A stretch of DNA of 64,000 nt from positions 5,890,001-5,954,000 of the forward strand of contig NZ_CP108002.1 in the NCBI RefSeq assembly GCF_041435055.1, written 5' to 3'. A program made the position numbers and the translations under genes. The notes below the pieces were generated by a model. That model was not told where the DNA came from. It searched no databases and worked only from the letters and a program-made list of their open reading frames with translations. The stretch's first letter is position 1, and every line of letters starts with the position of its first letter. This DNA comes from Streptomyces sp. NBC_00341 (GTDB lineage: Bacteria > Actinomycetota > Actinomycetes > Streptomycetales > Streptomycetaceae). Shown one piece after another: positions 42,817-52,077 of the stretch.

Positions 42817-43458
42817 TCAGTGCTGATCGATGCCGTGCAGCGGGAAGCCCGCGATGCCCCGCCAGGCCAGCGAGGTGAGGAGCTCCACCGCCGTGTCGCG
42901 CGGGATAGCGGACCGGCTGGAGAGCCAGTAGCGGGCGACCACCTGGGACACCCCGCCCAGGCCGACCGCGAGCAGCATGGACTCGTCCTTGGACAGTCCC
43001 GTGTCACCGGCGATCACGTCGGAGATCGCCTCGGCGCACTGCAGCGAGACCCGGTCCACCCGCTCGCGCACGGCGGGCTCGTTGGTGAGGTCGGACTCGA
43101 AGACCAGCCGGAAGGCGCCGCCCTCGTCCTCGACGTACGCGAAGTAGGCGTCCATCGTCGCGGCCACGCGCAGCTTGTTGTCGGTCGTCGACGCGAGCGC
43201 CGTGCGGACCGCCTGGAGCAGCGACTCGCAGTGCTGGTCGAGCAGGGCCAGGTAGAGCTCCAGCTTGCCCGGGAAGTGCTGGTAGAGCACCGGCTTGCTG
43301 ACCCCGGCCCGCTCCGCGATGTCGTCCATCGCGGCGGAGTGGTAGCCCTGCGCGACGAAGACCTCCTGGGCGGCGCCCAGGAGCTGATTGCGTCGGGCGC
43401 GACGCGGCAGGCGAGTGCCCCGCGGGCGCGCCGCCTCGGTCTGCTCGATGGCTGTCAC
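42817..43458 (-). CDS. TetR-family regulator (Rv3208-like)
   Basis: A 213-residue repressor. The helix-turn-helix covers about residues 20-65 (RRNQLLGAAQEVFVAQGYHS, MDDIAERAGVSKPVLYQHFP). The C-terminal domain is helical. GTG 43458 has GGGAGG 4-5 bases upstream. Gene order with DUF3107 and rhlE matches mycobacteria, so it is an orthologue of a conserved regulator of unknown ligand. Confidence 0.88.
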   Translation of the reverse strand: MTAIEQTEAARPRGTRLPRRARRNQLLGAAQEVFVAQGYHSAAMDDIAERAGVSKPVLYQHFPGKLELYLALLDQHCESLLQAVRTALASTTDNKLRVAATMDAYFAYVEDEGGAFRLVFESDLTNEPAVRERVDRVSLQCAEAISDVIAGDTGLSKDESMLLAVGLGGVSQVVARYWLSSRSAIPRDTAVELLTSLAWRGIAGFPLHGIDQH

Positions 43459-43627
43459 GCCGCCTCCCAAATTTGTGTTCCGACACAGCCGTTCCGTACT
43501 CGCTGCGCCATACCGCCATCGTACTTTCGGGTAACCGGGGTATGCGCGGCGCGGACGCAGAATTTCACGGACCGGACGCCCGCGGTAGCCGCATTTCCCG
43601 GTGACCTCTGCCGTATAGCGGGACGTA

Positions 43628-43852
43628 TCAGCGGTAATCGTCCTCGTCGTGCTCGTCGTGCGAGACGGCGCGGGCCTGTTCCGCGGCGTCCGCCTCGTTC
43701 GCACGGTTCCGGTCGACTTCCGTCAGCGGTTCGTCGCTCCCGGGTCGCAGCTCCGCCTGCTGCTCGGCGGCGTCCGCCTCGGGTGTCTCCTGGCCGGGTC
43801 CGTCGGGCTGGACGTCCTCGAAGGACTCCGGGTCACTGGGGTCGACCGTCAT
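43628..43852 (-). CDS. Small acidic protein
   Basis: A 74-residue, very acidic protein (Asp/Glu/Gln/Ala-rich), with repeats such as EADAAEQ twice and the end SHDEHDEDDYR. Likely disordered. GGAAGGGAG precedes ATG 43852. Found in the same place in other Streptomyces, from memory. Function unknown. Confidence 0.75.
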   Translation of the reverse strand: MTVDPSDPESFEDVQPDGPGQETPEADAAEQQAELRPGSDEPLTEVDRNRANEADAAEQARAVSHDEHDEDDYR

Positions 43853-43961
43853 GGTGGCTCCCTTCCTTGCTCCGAGCCTAGGAGCAGGGCCCCGATGCCG
43901 CTATGCGATGTGTGACGGCGAACACACGAATCGCGGTGTGATCGTCTCGTAACATTGCCGC

Positions 43962-44927
43962 ATGTCTTCGACCGAGCTGCCGGGAGTCCGTGCCGCCGCC
44001 GCAGCGGTGGCCCCCACGGTGAGCACCGTCAGGGTCGCGGAGGGCGAGAGACTCCGCTCCGTCGCACTGGCCGGACTCACGCTGAACGTCCGATCGCGGC
44101 CGCCGGAGCGGACGGGCCTGGCGCCCGCGCTCTACGTCCACGGCCTCGGCGGTTCCTCGCAGAACTGGTCGGCGCTGATGCCGCTGCTCCAGGACGTGGT
44201 GGACGGTGAGGCACTGGACCTGCCGGGCTTCGGGGACTCCCCGCCGCCGGACGACGGCAACTACTCGGTCACCGGCCACGCCCGCGCGGTGATCCGCTTC
44301 CTGGACGCGGAGGAGCGCGGGCCCGTCCACCTGTTCGGCAACTCGCTGGGCGGCTCGGTGGCCACCAGGGTCGCCGCGGTCCGCCCCGACCTGGTGCGCA
44401 CGCTGACCCTGATCTCGCCCGCGCTCCCCGAGATCCGGGTGCAGTTGTCGGCCGCGCCGACCGCGCTGCTCGCCGTTCCGGGCGTCGTATCCCTGTTCTC
44501 CCGGATGACCCGGGACTGGACCGCGGAAGAACGCACCCGCGGAGTCATGGCACTCTGTTACGGCGATCCGGCACGCGTCTCGGAGACGGGCTTCCGCGCG
44601 GCGGTGGCCGAAATGGAACGGCGGCTGGAACTGCCGTACTTCTGGGACGCCATGGCGCGCTCGGCACGTGGCATCGTCGATGCGTACACGCTGGGTGGTC
44701 AGCACGGGCTGTGGCGTCAGGCCGAGCGGGTGCTCGCACCGACCCAGCTCGTGTACGGCGGACGGGACCGGCTCGTCTCGTACCGGATGGCACGCAGGGC
44801 GTCCGCGGCCTTCCGCGATTCGCGGCTGCTGGCCCTGCCCGACGCGGGGCACGTGGCGATGATGGAGTACCCGGAGGCGGTCGCCCAGGCGTTCCGGGAA
44901 CTGCTCGACGAAGACGGCGGGAGCTGA
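43962..44927 (+). CDS. Alpha/beta hydrolase (Rv3203/LipV-like region)
   Basis: A 321-residue hydrolase with oxyanion motif YVHGLGGSSQNW, nucleophile LFGNSLGGSVA, Asp in YGGRDRLVSY and His in PDAGHVAMME. ATG 43962 is preceded by TAACAT at 6 bases, a probable leaderless promoter. It lies 8 bases before the DUF3152 gene, so the two share a transcript. Substrate unknown. Confidence 0.88.
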   Translation: MSSTELPGVRAAAAAVAPTVSTVRVAEGERLRSVALAGLTLNVRSRPPERTGLAPALYVHGLGGSSQNWSALMPLLQDVVDGEALDLPGFGDSPPPDDGNYSVTGHARAVIRFLDAEERGPVHLFGNSLGGSVATRVAAVRPDLVRTLTLISPALPEIRVQLSAAPTALLAVPGVVSLFSRMTRDWTAEERTRGVMALCYGDPARVSETGFRAAVAEMERRLELPYFWDAMARSARGIVDAYTLGGQHGLWRQAERVLAPTQLVYGGRDRLVSYRMARRASAAFRDSRLLALPDAGHVAMMEYPEAVAQAFRELLDEDGGS

Positions 44928-44935
44928 TCCGGGGC

Positions 44936-46240
44936 GTGGGACGACACAGTCGAAAGGGCCCTGGGCTCAATGCCCCTGAGGCCGGGTCCGCCCCGGCGGA
45001 ATCGGGTGCCGGGCGCGAGGCCACCAGGCCGGCACCCGGCAACGGCCGACGCAGGCGGCCGGGCGAGGCGCCACCGGCCACCGGCGGCCCCACCCCGTTC
45101 CAGGGCGCGCCCCAGGTGCGCGGCGGCCACCCGGAGCAGCGTGAACCCGGCGGCGGCTGGGGCGCCGGAACCGTCGAGCGGCCGGGTCCGGCGCGTGGCG
45201 GACCCGGCCGCACCGGTGTCCAGGCCCCGGCGCCCGCGCGTCCGCAGGCTCAGGGGGCCGGCACCAAGCCGCTGCTGCCGGGACCGCGCAGGGAGTTCGT
45301 CGAGGCGTTCGACGCCCGGCCGTCCCGCGGCCCGGCACCGGAGCAGGACGCCCCGGCCGAGCCGTACGGCTCCCCCGGTGAGGGGGAGGGGCAGCCGCCC
45401 GGCGGCGAGGACGACGCGCCCAAGGACTCCAGAGGCGGCAGGGGCCGCACCTTCACCGGTATCGCGGCCGCCGCGGTGACCACGGTGCTCGCGGTGGTCG
45501 TGGCGGGCCAGGTCGCCCACGACGGCGGTGGCCGCTCGGGTGCCGCGCAGGCCGCGGGCGTCGACCGGGACGACACCGGCGGCGCCTCCCGTTCGGACGG
45601 CAGGAAGACCCCCGCGCCCAAGGTGGCGGTCAAGCCTCTGACGTACGAGCAGAAAATGGCGAAGCCCTATCCGCTGGCACCGAAACTCAAGGGTTCGGGG
45701 AAATTCGAAGCGGTCCCCGGAGCGGCGAAGGCCCCGGGCAAGGGGCACACACACGTCTACCGGATCGATGTCGAGAAGGGGCTCGGGCTCGACTCCGCGC
45801 TCTTCGCCGAGGCGGTCCAGAAAACCCTTAATGATGAACGCAGTTGGGCGCACGACGGCGCGATGACCTTCGAACGGATTTCCACCGGCGATCCGGATTT
45901 CGTGATCACGCTGGCCAGTCCGGGAACCACCGGAGTCTGGTGCGAGAAGTCGGGCCTGGACACGACCGTGGACAACGTCTCCTGCGACTCCGCCGCCACC
46001 GAGCGCGTGATGATCAACGCCTATCGCTGGGCCCAGGGCTCGTCCACCTTCGGCCCGGACAAGCTCTACTCCTACCGCCAGATGCTGATCAACCACGAGG
46101 TGGGCCACCGGCTGGGTCACAACCATGTGAGCTGCCGCACGCCGGGCACCCTCGCTCCGGTGATGCAGCAGCAGACCAAATCGCTCGATATCGACAACAT
46201 TAAGTGCCGGCCCAACGCCTGGATGTACCCGAAGGGTTGA
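44936..46240 (+). CDS. DUF3152 membrane-anchored metzincin-like protease
   Basis: A 434-residue protein. The first 170 residues are a Pro/Gly/Arg-rich cytoplasmic region; one membrane segment follows (about 178-200, FTGIAAAAVTTVLAVVVAGQ). The outer domain carries HEVGHRLGHNH, an HExxHxxGxxH zinc site, and four Cys likely to form disulfides. Rv3207c is the mycobacterial counterpart. GTG 44936 follows a GGGG run; the family start MGRHSRKG agrees. It is probably a wall- or membrane-facing protease; the substrate is unknown. Confidence 0.85.
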   Translation: MGRHSRKGPGLNAPEAGSAPAESGAGREATRPAPGNGRRRRPGEAPPATGGPTPFQGAPQVRGGHPEQREPGGGWGAGTVERPGPARGGPGRTGVQAPAPARPQAQGAGTKPLLPGPRREFVEAFDARPSRGPAPEQDAPAEPYGSPGEGEGQPPGGEDDAPKDSRGGRGRTFTGIAAAAVTTVLAVVVAGQVAHDGGGRSGAAQAAGVDRDDTGGASRSDGRKTPAPKVAVKPLTYEQKMAKPYPLAPKLKGSGKFEAVPGAAKAPGKGHTHVYRIDVEKGLGLDSALFAEAVQKTLNDERSWAHDGAMTFERISTGDPDFVITLASPGTTGVWCEKSGLDTTVDNVSCDSAATERVMINAYRWAQGSSTFGPDKLYSYRQMLINHEVGHRLGHNHVSCRTPGTLAPVMQQQTKSLDIDNIKCRPNAWMYPKG

Positions 46241-46338
46241 GCCCGGCCCGCGGTCGCGTGAGGGGGTGCGGGTCCGGTGTCCGGGGGGCCGGTCGCCGGA
46301 CCGCCGGGGGTGATCTCCCGATCATCGTGTCCGAATGG

Positions 46339-46390
46339 TGAGACGACCGTCTCATGTCGCGTTGACGTCGTGCCGTCTGTCGCGCATATT
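46339..46390 (+). promoter_or_regulatory. Promoter and palindromic operator of the ABC operon
   Basis: TTGACG (46362-46367), a 17-base spacer and CATATT (46385-46390) form a clean vegetative promoter. TGAGACG-AC-CGTCTCA (46339-46354), a 16-base palindrome, lies directly upstream of the -35 box and could bind an activator or repressor. The -10 box is 7 bases from the leader ATG. Confidence 0.7.
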
Positions 46391-46397
46391 TCTCGGC

Positions 46398-46493
46398 ATG
46401 TCACACAGCCCCCTCACCTCCGAACGCGCAGCCATCGAGCTGGCGCTCATCGGTGTGACCGGGCACAGTGTCGCCGACGTCGACTGTTGCTGA
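46398..46493 (+). CDS. Leaderless leader peptide ending in Cys-Cys
   Basis: A 31-codon ORF, MSHSPLTSERAAIELALIGV continuing to GHSVADVDCC, with TGT-TGC just before TGA. No Shine-Dalgarno is present and the -10 box is 7 bases upstream, so translation probably starts at the 5' end of the mRNA. Leaderless short ORFs ending in Cys tracts are known cysteine-responsive attenuators in mycobacteria. Downstream lie hairpins and then a peptide-type ABC operon. Function inferred. Confidence 0.65.
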   Translation: MSHSPLTSERAAIELALIGVTGHSVADVDCC

Positions 46494-46557
46494 CGCCTGC
46501 CCGAGTGCGCGTCGGCCCCCGCCGTCCGAGCCCTGACGGGCCCGCCGGCCCCTTCCC

Positions 46558-46627
46558 GACTGCCGCACCGGGCGTACTCCGTCCGCAGGCGCGGCAGTTA
46601 CCAGTGTTCCGGTCCCGGTACCGACCG
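46558..46627 (+). other. Candidate attenuator stem-loops
   Basis: ACTGCCGC/GCGGCAGT (46558-46565, 46590-46597) and CCGGTC/GACCGG (46608-46613, 46622-46627) lie between the Cys-Cys leader and the binding-protein gene. They are shorter than the other terminators in the window, so their role in attenuation is uncertain. Confidence 0.4.
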
Positions 46628-46713
46628 GTCGTACGCACATGTCCCTCTCGCCGCCTGCACGGATCCGTTCCCGTATCCCCCACCCAGGCAGTTCTCCGAG
46701 AGGTCATCTTCCG

Positions 46714-48441
46714 ATGCGTCAACCGTCCGTCATATCGCGCCGCGCAGCAGCGGCCGCCGCAGTACTCGTCGTGGCCGCAACCGCCGCGGCCTGCGGGCCA
46801 GAGGGCAGCGGCAAAGGGAGCGACGACAGCTCCGGCGCGGCGGGCGCGCCCAAGAAGGGCGGCACGCTGACCGTCCTGAACAGCGCCCCGCAGGAGGACT
46901 TCGACCCCGGCCGGCTCTACACCTCCGGCGGCGGCAACGTCCCCTCACTCGTCTTCCGCACCCTCACCACCCGCAACCGGGAGGACGGCGCGGCCGGCTC
47001 GAAGGTCGTCCCCGACCTGGCGACCGACCTCGGCAGGCCCAGCAAGAACGCCACCGTCTGGACGTACACGCTCAAGGACAACCTCAAGTACGAGGACGGC
47101 ACCGCGATCACGAGCGCCGACATCAAGTACGGCGTCGAGCGCTCCTTCGCCGCCGAACTCTCCGGCGGCGCGCCCTACCTGCGCGACTGGCTGATCGGCG
47201 GGGCCGGCTACCAGGGCCCGTACAAGGACAAGAAGGGCCTCGACTCGATCGAGACGCCCGACGCGAAGACCATCGTCTTCCACCTCAACAAGCCCGAGGG
47301 CGAGTTCCCCTTCCTGGCCAGCCAGACGCAGACCACTCCCGTGCCCAAGGCCAAGGACACCGGCACGAAGTACGAGGAGCACCCGCTCTCCTCCGGCCCG
47401 TACAAGGTCGTCAAGAACGAGGGCGACGGCGAGCGCCTCGTCCTGGAGCGCAACACCCACTGGTCGGCCGCCACCGACGAGGAGCGCAAGGCCTACCCCG
47501 ACCGGATCGACGTCCGCTCCGGCCTCGACTCCGCCGTCATCAACCAGCGGCTGTCCGCCTCGCAGGGCGCCGACGCCGCCGCCGTCACCACCGACACCAA
47601 CCTCGGACCGGCCGAGCTCGCCAAGGTCAGCGGTGACAAGAAGCTCGCCGCCCGGGTCGGCACCGGCCACTTCGGCTACAGCAACTACATCGCCTTCAAC
47701 CCGAAGGTGAAGCCGTTCGACAACCCGAAGGTGCGCCAGGCGATCTCGTACGCCGTCGACCGCACCTCCGTCGTCAACGCCGCGGGCGGCTCCTCGCTCG
47801 CCGAGCCCGCCACCACCTTCCTGCCCGACCAGGCCTCCTTCGGCTACACGCCGTACGACGCCTTCCCGGCCGGAAAGAACGGCAACGCGGCCAAGGCGAA
47901 GGAGCTGCTGAAGGAGGCCGGATATCCCAAGGGGCTGACCGTCACCCTCACGCACGACAACGAGAAGAACTTCGCCACCAGCCCCGAGATCGCCACCGCG
48001 CTCCAGGAGGCGCTGAAGAAGGCCGGCATCACCGTCAAGCTCCGGGGCCTTGAGGACAACGCCTACTCGGACACCGTCTACAACGTGAAGACCGAGCCCG
48101 GCTTCTTCCTCGCCGGCTGGGGTGCCGACTGGCCCTCGGGCGGCCCGTTCTTCGCGCCGATCTTCGACGGACGCCAGATCGTCAAGGCCGGCTACAACTT
48201 CAACTCCTCCCAGCTGAACGACCCCGCGGTCAACAAGGAGATCGACGAGATCAACAAGCTGACCGACCTGAGCGCCGCCGCCAAGCGCTGGGGCGCGCTC
48301 GACAAGAAGGTCGGTGAGCAGGCGCTGACCGTGCCGCTGTTCCACCCGGTCTACAAGCGCCTGTACGGCGAGTCCGTCAAGAACATCGTGATCAGCGACT
48401 GGACCGGCGTGCTCGACATCTCGCAGGTCGCGGTCAAGTAG
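46714..48441 (+). CDS. ABC transporter solute-binding lipoprotein, family 5
   Basis: A 575-residue extracytoplasmic binding protein (SBP_bac_5, DppA/OppA type). Signal peptide with lipobox ...TAAAC near residue 27, then a Ser/Gly linker and the domain: KKGGTLTVLNSAPQEDFDPG, ITSADIKYGVERSF, RQAISYAVDR, LTLTHDNEKN-like and WGADWPSG. Such proteins bind peptides, nickel or opines; the exact ligand is unknown. ATG 46714 has GAGAGG about 10 bases upstream. First transporter gene of a four-gene operon controlled by the Cys-Cys leader. Confidence 0.92.
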   Translation: MRQPSVISRRAAAAAAVLVVAATAAACGPEGSGKGSDDSSGAAGAPKKGGTLTVLNSAPQEDFDPGRLYTSGGGNVPSLVFRTLTTRNREDGAAGSKVVPDLATDLGRPSKNATVWTYTLKDNLKYEDGTAITSADIKYGVERSFAAELSGGAPYLRDWLIGGAGYQGPYKDKKGLDSIETPDAKTIVFHLNKPEGEFPFLASQTQTTPVPKAKDTGTKYEEHPLSSGPYKVVKNEGDGERLVLERNTHWSAATDEERKAYPDRIDVRSGLDSAVINQRLSASQGADAAAVTTDTNLGPAELAKVSGDKKLAARVGTGHFGYSNYIAFNPKVKPFDNPKVRQAISYAVDRTSVVNAAGGSSLAEPATTFLPDQASFGYTPYDAFPAGKNGNAAKAKELLKEAGYPKGLTVTLTHDNEKNFATSPEIATALQEALKKAGITVKLRGLEDNAYSDTVYNVKTEPGFFLAGWGADWPSGGPFFAPIFDGRQIVKAGYNFNSSQLNDPAVNKEIDEINKLTDLSAAAKRWGALDKKVGEQALTVPLFHPVYKRLYGESVKNIVISDWTGVLDISQVAVK

Positions 48442-48443
48442 CC

Positions 48444-49427
48444 ATGACCGAAGCACTGCTGGTCAAGGGGGCGGGGGCCGTCGAGGCCCCCGCCCCCGGG
48501 GCCCATCCGTTCTGGCGGCGGCTGCGCACCAGGCGCTCCGCCCTGGTCGCCGCCGTCCTCGTCGCCCTGCTGGTCCTGACCGCCCTCGCCGCACCGCTGC
48601 TCGCGGGCATCGAGGGCCAGAACCCCACCACGTACCACCCGGATCTCGTCGACTCCGCCACCGGCGGGGTGCCGCTCGGCTCCTTCGGCGGGATCAGCGC
48701 CGAGCACTGGCTCGGCGTCGAACCGCTCACCGGACGCGACCTCTTCGCCCGCGTCGTCTACGGCGCCCGCGTCTCGCTCGGCGTGGCGCTCGGCGCGACG
48801 CTGCTCCAGGTCGCCATCGGCGTCGCCGTCGGCCTCGCGGCCGGACTCGGCAACCGCTTCGTCGACCAGGTGTTCAGCCGGATCACCGACGTCATGGTCG
48901 CCCTGCCGGTCATGGTCGCCGCCCTCGGCGCGCTCGCCGTCGTGCCGGCCGGATTCCCGCGCCCGGTACTGATCGCGCTGCTCGTCGGACTGGTCGGCTG
49001 GACCCACATCTCCAAGATCGTGCGCGCGAAGACCCTCGCCCTGAAATCGCTCGACCACGTCGCCGCCGCCCGGCTGAGCGGCTGGGGGCCCTGGCAGATC
49101 GCCCGGCGCGAGCTGCTGCCCGCGCTGGCGGCGCCCGTCATCACGTACGCCGTCCTGCTCTTCCCGTCCAACATCGTCGTCGAGGCGGCGCTGTCCTTCC
49201 TCGGCGTCGGCATCAAGCCGCCCACGCCGTCCTGGGGACAGATGCTCAGTGACGCCGACACCTGGTACCAGGCCGCGCCCACCTATCTGCTGATCCCGGC
49301 CGGACTGCTCTTCGTCACCGTGCTGGCGCTCACCGTCCTCGGCGAGGGCGTGCGCACCGCGCTCGACCCGCGCGCCGCCTCCCGGCTGCGGATCGGCACC
49401 GGCGCGAAGAAGGAGGCCGGGGCATGA
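48444..49427 (+). CDS. ABC transporter permease, DppC type
   Basis: A 327-residue inner-membrane permease with six helices. The N-terminal domain (RRSALVAAVLVALLVLTALA) and the EAA loop (AAARLSGWGPWQIARRELLP) are typical of DppC; PTPSWGQMLSDADTWYQAAP is the C-terminal signature. It starts 2 bases after the binding-protein stop. Confidence 0.92.
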   Translation: MTEALLVKGAGAVEAPAPGAHPFWRRLRTRRSALVAAVLVALLVLTALAAPLLAGIEGQNPTTYHPDLVDSATGGVPLGSFGGISAEHWLGVEPLTGRDLFARVVYGARVSLGVALGATLLQVAIGVAVGLAAGLGNRFVDQVFSRITDVMVALPVMVAALGALAVVPAGFPRPVLIALLVGLVGWTHISKIVRAKTLALKSLDHVAAARLSGWGPWQIARRELLPALAAPVITYAVLLFPSNIVVEAALSFLGVGIKPPTPSWGQMLSDADTWYQAAPTYLLIPAGLLFVTVLALTVLGEGVRTALDPRAASRLRIGTGAKKEAGA

Positions 49428-50413
49428 CGTCCTTCCTGCTGCGGCGCCTGGGCGGAGCGCTCTTCGTACTGCTCGCCCTCAGCGTCGTCGTCTACGCCGC
49501 GTTCTACGTGGCACCCGGCAACGTCGCGCAGATCGCCTGCGGTCCGCGCTGCTCGCCCGCCCAGGTCGCCCAGGTCAGCGAACAACTGCGGCTCGACGAC
49601 CCGGTGTACCTGCAGTACGCGCACTTCCTCCAGGCCCTGGTCACCGGCCGCGACTACTCCACCGGAACCGGTGTGGTGCACTGCCAGGCCCCCTGCCTCG
49701 GACTCTCGTACCAGAGCGGCCAGCAGGTCACCCAGCTGATCGTCGCCAAGCTGCCGGCCACCGCCTCGCTCGCCGTCGGCGCCTTCGTGCTGTGGATGGT
49801 GCTCGGGGTCGGCACCGGAGTGCTCTCGGTGTGGCGGCGCGGCCGCGCCACCGAGCGCGTCCTCACCGGGATCACCCTGGCCGGCATGGCCACGCCGGTC
49901 TTCGTGATCGGTCTGCTGCTGATCATCATCTGCGTCACCGCGCTGCAGATCCTGCCGTTCCCGGACTACGTGCCGTTCACGGACGATCCGGAGCAGTGGG
50001 CCTGGAACCTGCTGCTGCCCTGGATCTCCCTGGCACTCGTCTCCGCCGCCCCGTACGCGCGGATGACCCGCGCCTCGATGCTGGAGACGCTCGCGGAGGA
50101 CCATGTGCGCACCTTCAGGGCGTACGGGGTCAGCGAACGCGTGATCGTCGGACGGCATGCCCTGCGCGGCGCGCTCGCCCCGGTGATCGCGCTCGGCGCC
50201 GTGGACATCGGCGCGATGTTCGGCGGCGCCGTGCTCACCGAGTCCCTCTTCGGGATTCCGGGGGTCGGCCGCGAACTCGTCGCGGCCGTACGGAACGTGG
50301 ACCTCCCGGTCGTCGTCGGCCTGGTGCTCGTCACCGGGTTCTTCGTCGTCCTCGCCAATGCCGTCGCGGACATTCTGCAGGCGATGGCCGACCGTCGGGT
50401 GGTGCTGTCATGA
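49424..50413 (+). CDS. ABC transporter permease, DppB type
   Basis: A 329-residue permease with six helices: N-terminal FLLRRLGGALFVLLALSVVV, periplasmic part with two Cys pairs (CGPRC and CQAPC), and the EAA loop (TFRAYGVSERVIVGRHALRG). TESLFGIPGVGRELVAAV is typical of DppB. ATG 49424 overlaps the DppC stop. The dppC-before-dppB order is the reverse of the usual operon. Confidence 0.92.
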   Translation: MTSFLLRRLGGALFVLLALSVVVYAAFYVAPGNVAQIACGPRCSPAQVAQVSEQLRLDDPVYLQYAHFLQALVTGRDYSTGTGVVHCQAPCLGLSYQSGQQVTQLIVAKLPATASLAVGAFVLWMVLGVGTGVLSVWRRGRATERVLTGITLAGMATPVFVIGLLLIIICVTALQILPFPDYVPFTDDPEQWAWNLLLPWISLALVSAAPYARMTRASMLETLAEDHVRTFRAYGVSERVIVGRHALRGALAPVIALGAVDIGAMFGGAVLTESLFGIPGVGRELVAAVRNVDLPVVVGLVLVTGFFVVLANAVADILQAMADRRVVLS

Positions 50414-52002
50414 GCCTCGTCGAGGTCACCGATCTCTCGATCTCCTTCGGCGACGTGCACGCGGTGCGCGGACTGTCGTTCTCGCTGGAGGCGGGCGGCG
50501 CGCTCGGCGTCGTCGGTGAGTCCGGCTCCGGCAAGAGCGCCTCCGCATACGCCCTGCTCGGACTGCACCGGGGGACCGGCGCGAAGGTCGGCGGCTCGGT
50601 CCGGGTCGCGGGCGTGGACGTCCAGGCCGCCGGGGACGCCGAACTGCGCGGGCTGCGCGGGGCGAAGGCCGCGATGGTCTTCCAGGACCCGCTCTCCTCG
50701 CTGGACCCGTACTACGCGGTGGGCGACCAGATCGCCCAGGTGTACCGGGTCCACAACCGGGTCTCCCGGCGGGCGGCCCGGACCAGGGCCGTCGAGGTGC
50801 TGGACCGGGTCGGCATTCCCGACGCGGTACGCCGCTCCCGCTCCCGGCCGCACGAGTTCTCCGGCGGGATGCGGCAGCGCGCGCTGATCGCGATGGCGCT
50901 GGCCTGCGAGCCGGAGCTGCTGATCGCGGACGAGCCGACGACCGCGCTCGACGTCACCGTCCAGGCCCAGATCCTCGACCTGCTGCACGACCTGCGCCGG
51001 GAGACGGGCATGGGGCTGCTGCTGGTCACCCATGACGTGGGCGTGGCGGCGGAGTCGGTGGACGAGGTGCTGGTCATGCGGTCGGGCCTCGCGGTGGAAC
51101 GGGGGCCTGTGGCCGAGGTCCTGCGCGCGCCGCGCGAGCCCTACACCAAGGCGCTGCTCTCCGCGGTTCCGCGCATCGCTCCGGAGCCGGGCGGTACGGG
51201 CGGTTCGGCCGGGGACACTGTCCCCGACACGGCCGAGGTGCTCGTCGAGGCCGACGGCCTGCGGCAGGTGTTCGGGCGGGGGAAGTCCGCCCTGGCCGCC
51301 GTGGACGGGGTCTCCCTCACCGTCCGCCACGGCGAGACGCTCGGCATCGTCGGGGAGAGCGGCAGCGGCAAGACCACCCTCGGGCGGATGCTCGTCGGCC
51401 TCCTGGAGCCCACCTCCGGCCGGCTCAGCCGGGTGGACCGGGTGCAGATGGTCTTCCAGGACCCGGTCTCCTCGCTCAACCCGCGCCGATCCGTGGGCGA
51501 GTCCGTCGCGGACCCGCTGCGGGCGCGCGGGCAGCGCGACGAGAGCGCGATCAGGGCGCGCGTACGGGACCTGCTGGAGCGCGTCGGGCTCGATCCGGAG
51601 CAGTACGACCGCTATCCGCACGAGTTCAGCGGCGGACAGCGCCAACGCGTCGGCATCGCGCGGGCGCTGGCCGCGGAGCCCAGGCTGATCGTCTGCGACG
51701 AGGCGGTCTCCGCCCTCGACGTGACGACCCAGGCCCAGGTGACCGCGCTGCTGGCCGAACTCCAGCGGGAACTGGGACTCGCGCTGGTCTTCATCGCGCA
51801 CGATCTCGCGGTCGTCCGGCAGGTCAGCGACCGGGTGGCCGTCATGCGCCACGGCCGGATCGTCGAGGAGGGCCCGGTGGAACAGGTCTACGGAGCGCCC
51901 CGCGACCCGTACACCAGGCAGCTCCTGGCAGCCGTTCCGGCGCTCGATCCGGCCCTCGCGGTGGTCCGCCGTGCGGCGCGGGCGGAGGCCGCCGCTGCCT
52001 GA
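50410..52002 (+). CDS. Fused ABC ATPase, DppD-DppF type
   Basis: A 530-residue protein with two complete nucleotide-binding domains. Domain 1: GESGSGKSAS, VFQDPLSSLDPY, EFSGGMRQRALIAMAL, LLIADEPTTALD. Domain 2 (from about residue 280): GESGSGKTTL, VFQDPVSSLNPR, EFSGGQRQRVGIARAL, LIVCDEAVSALD. The acidic residue after Walker B is Glu in both domains, so both sites look competent. ATG 50410 overlaps the permease stop. It powers uptake by the permease pair. Confidence 0.93.
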   Translation: MSLVEVTDLSISFGDVHAVRGLSFSLEAGGALGVVGESGSGKSASAYALLGLHRGTGAKVGGSVRVAGVDVQAAGDAELRGLRGAKAAMVFQDPLSSLDPYYAVGDQIAQVYRVHNRVSRRAARTRAVEVLDRVGIPDAVRRSRSRPHEFSGGMRQRALIAMALACEPELLIADEPTTALDVTVQAQILDLLHDLRRETGMGLLLVTHDVGVAAESVDEVLVMRSGLAVERGPVAEVLRAPREPYTKALLSAVPRIAPEPGGTGGSAGDTVPDTAEVLVEADGLRQVFGRGKSALAAVDGVSLTVRHGETLGIVGESGSGKTTLGRMLVGLLEPTSGRLSRVDRVQMVFQDPVSSLNPRRSVGESVADPLRARGQRDESAIRARVRDLLERVGLDPEQYDRYPHEFSGGQRQRVGIARALAAEPRLIVCDEAVSALDVTTQAQVTALLAELQRELGLALVFIAHDLAVVRQVSDRVAVMRHGRIVEEGPVEQVYGAPRDPYTRQLLAAVPALDPALAVVRRAARAEAAAA

Positions 52003-52077
52003 CCGTACGTAGCCGACCGCCTCTATAGCGCGACGGAACGCTACAGGGGTGGGAAAGTTACGCCGGTTCACCCCTTT

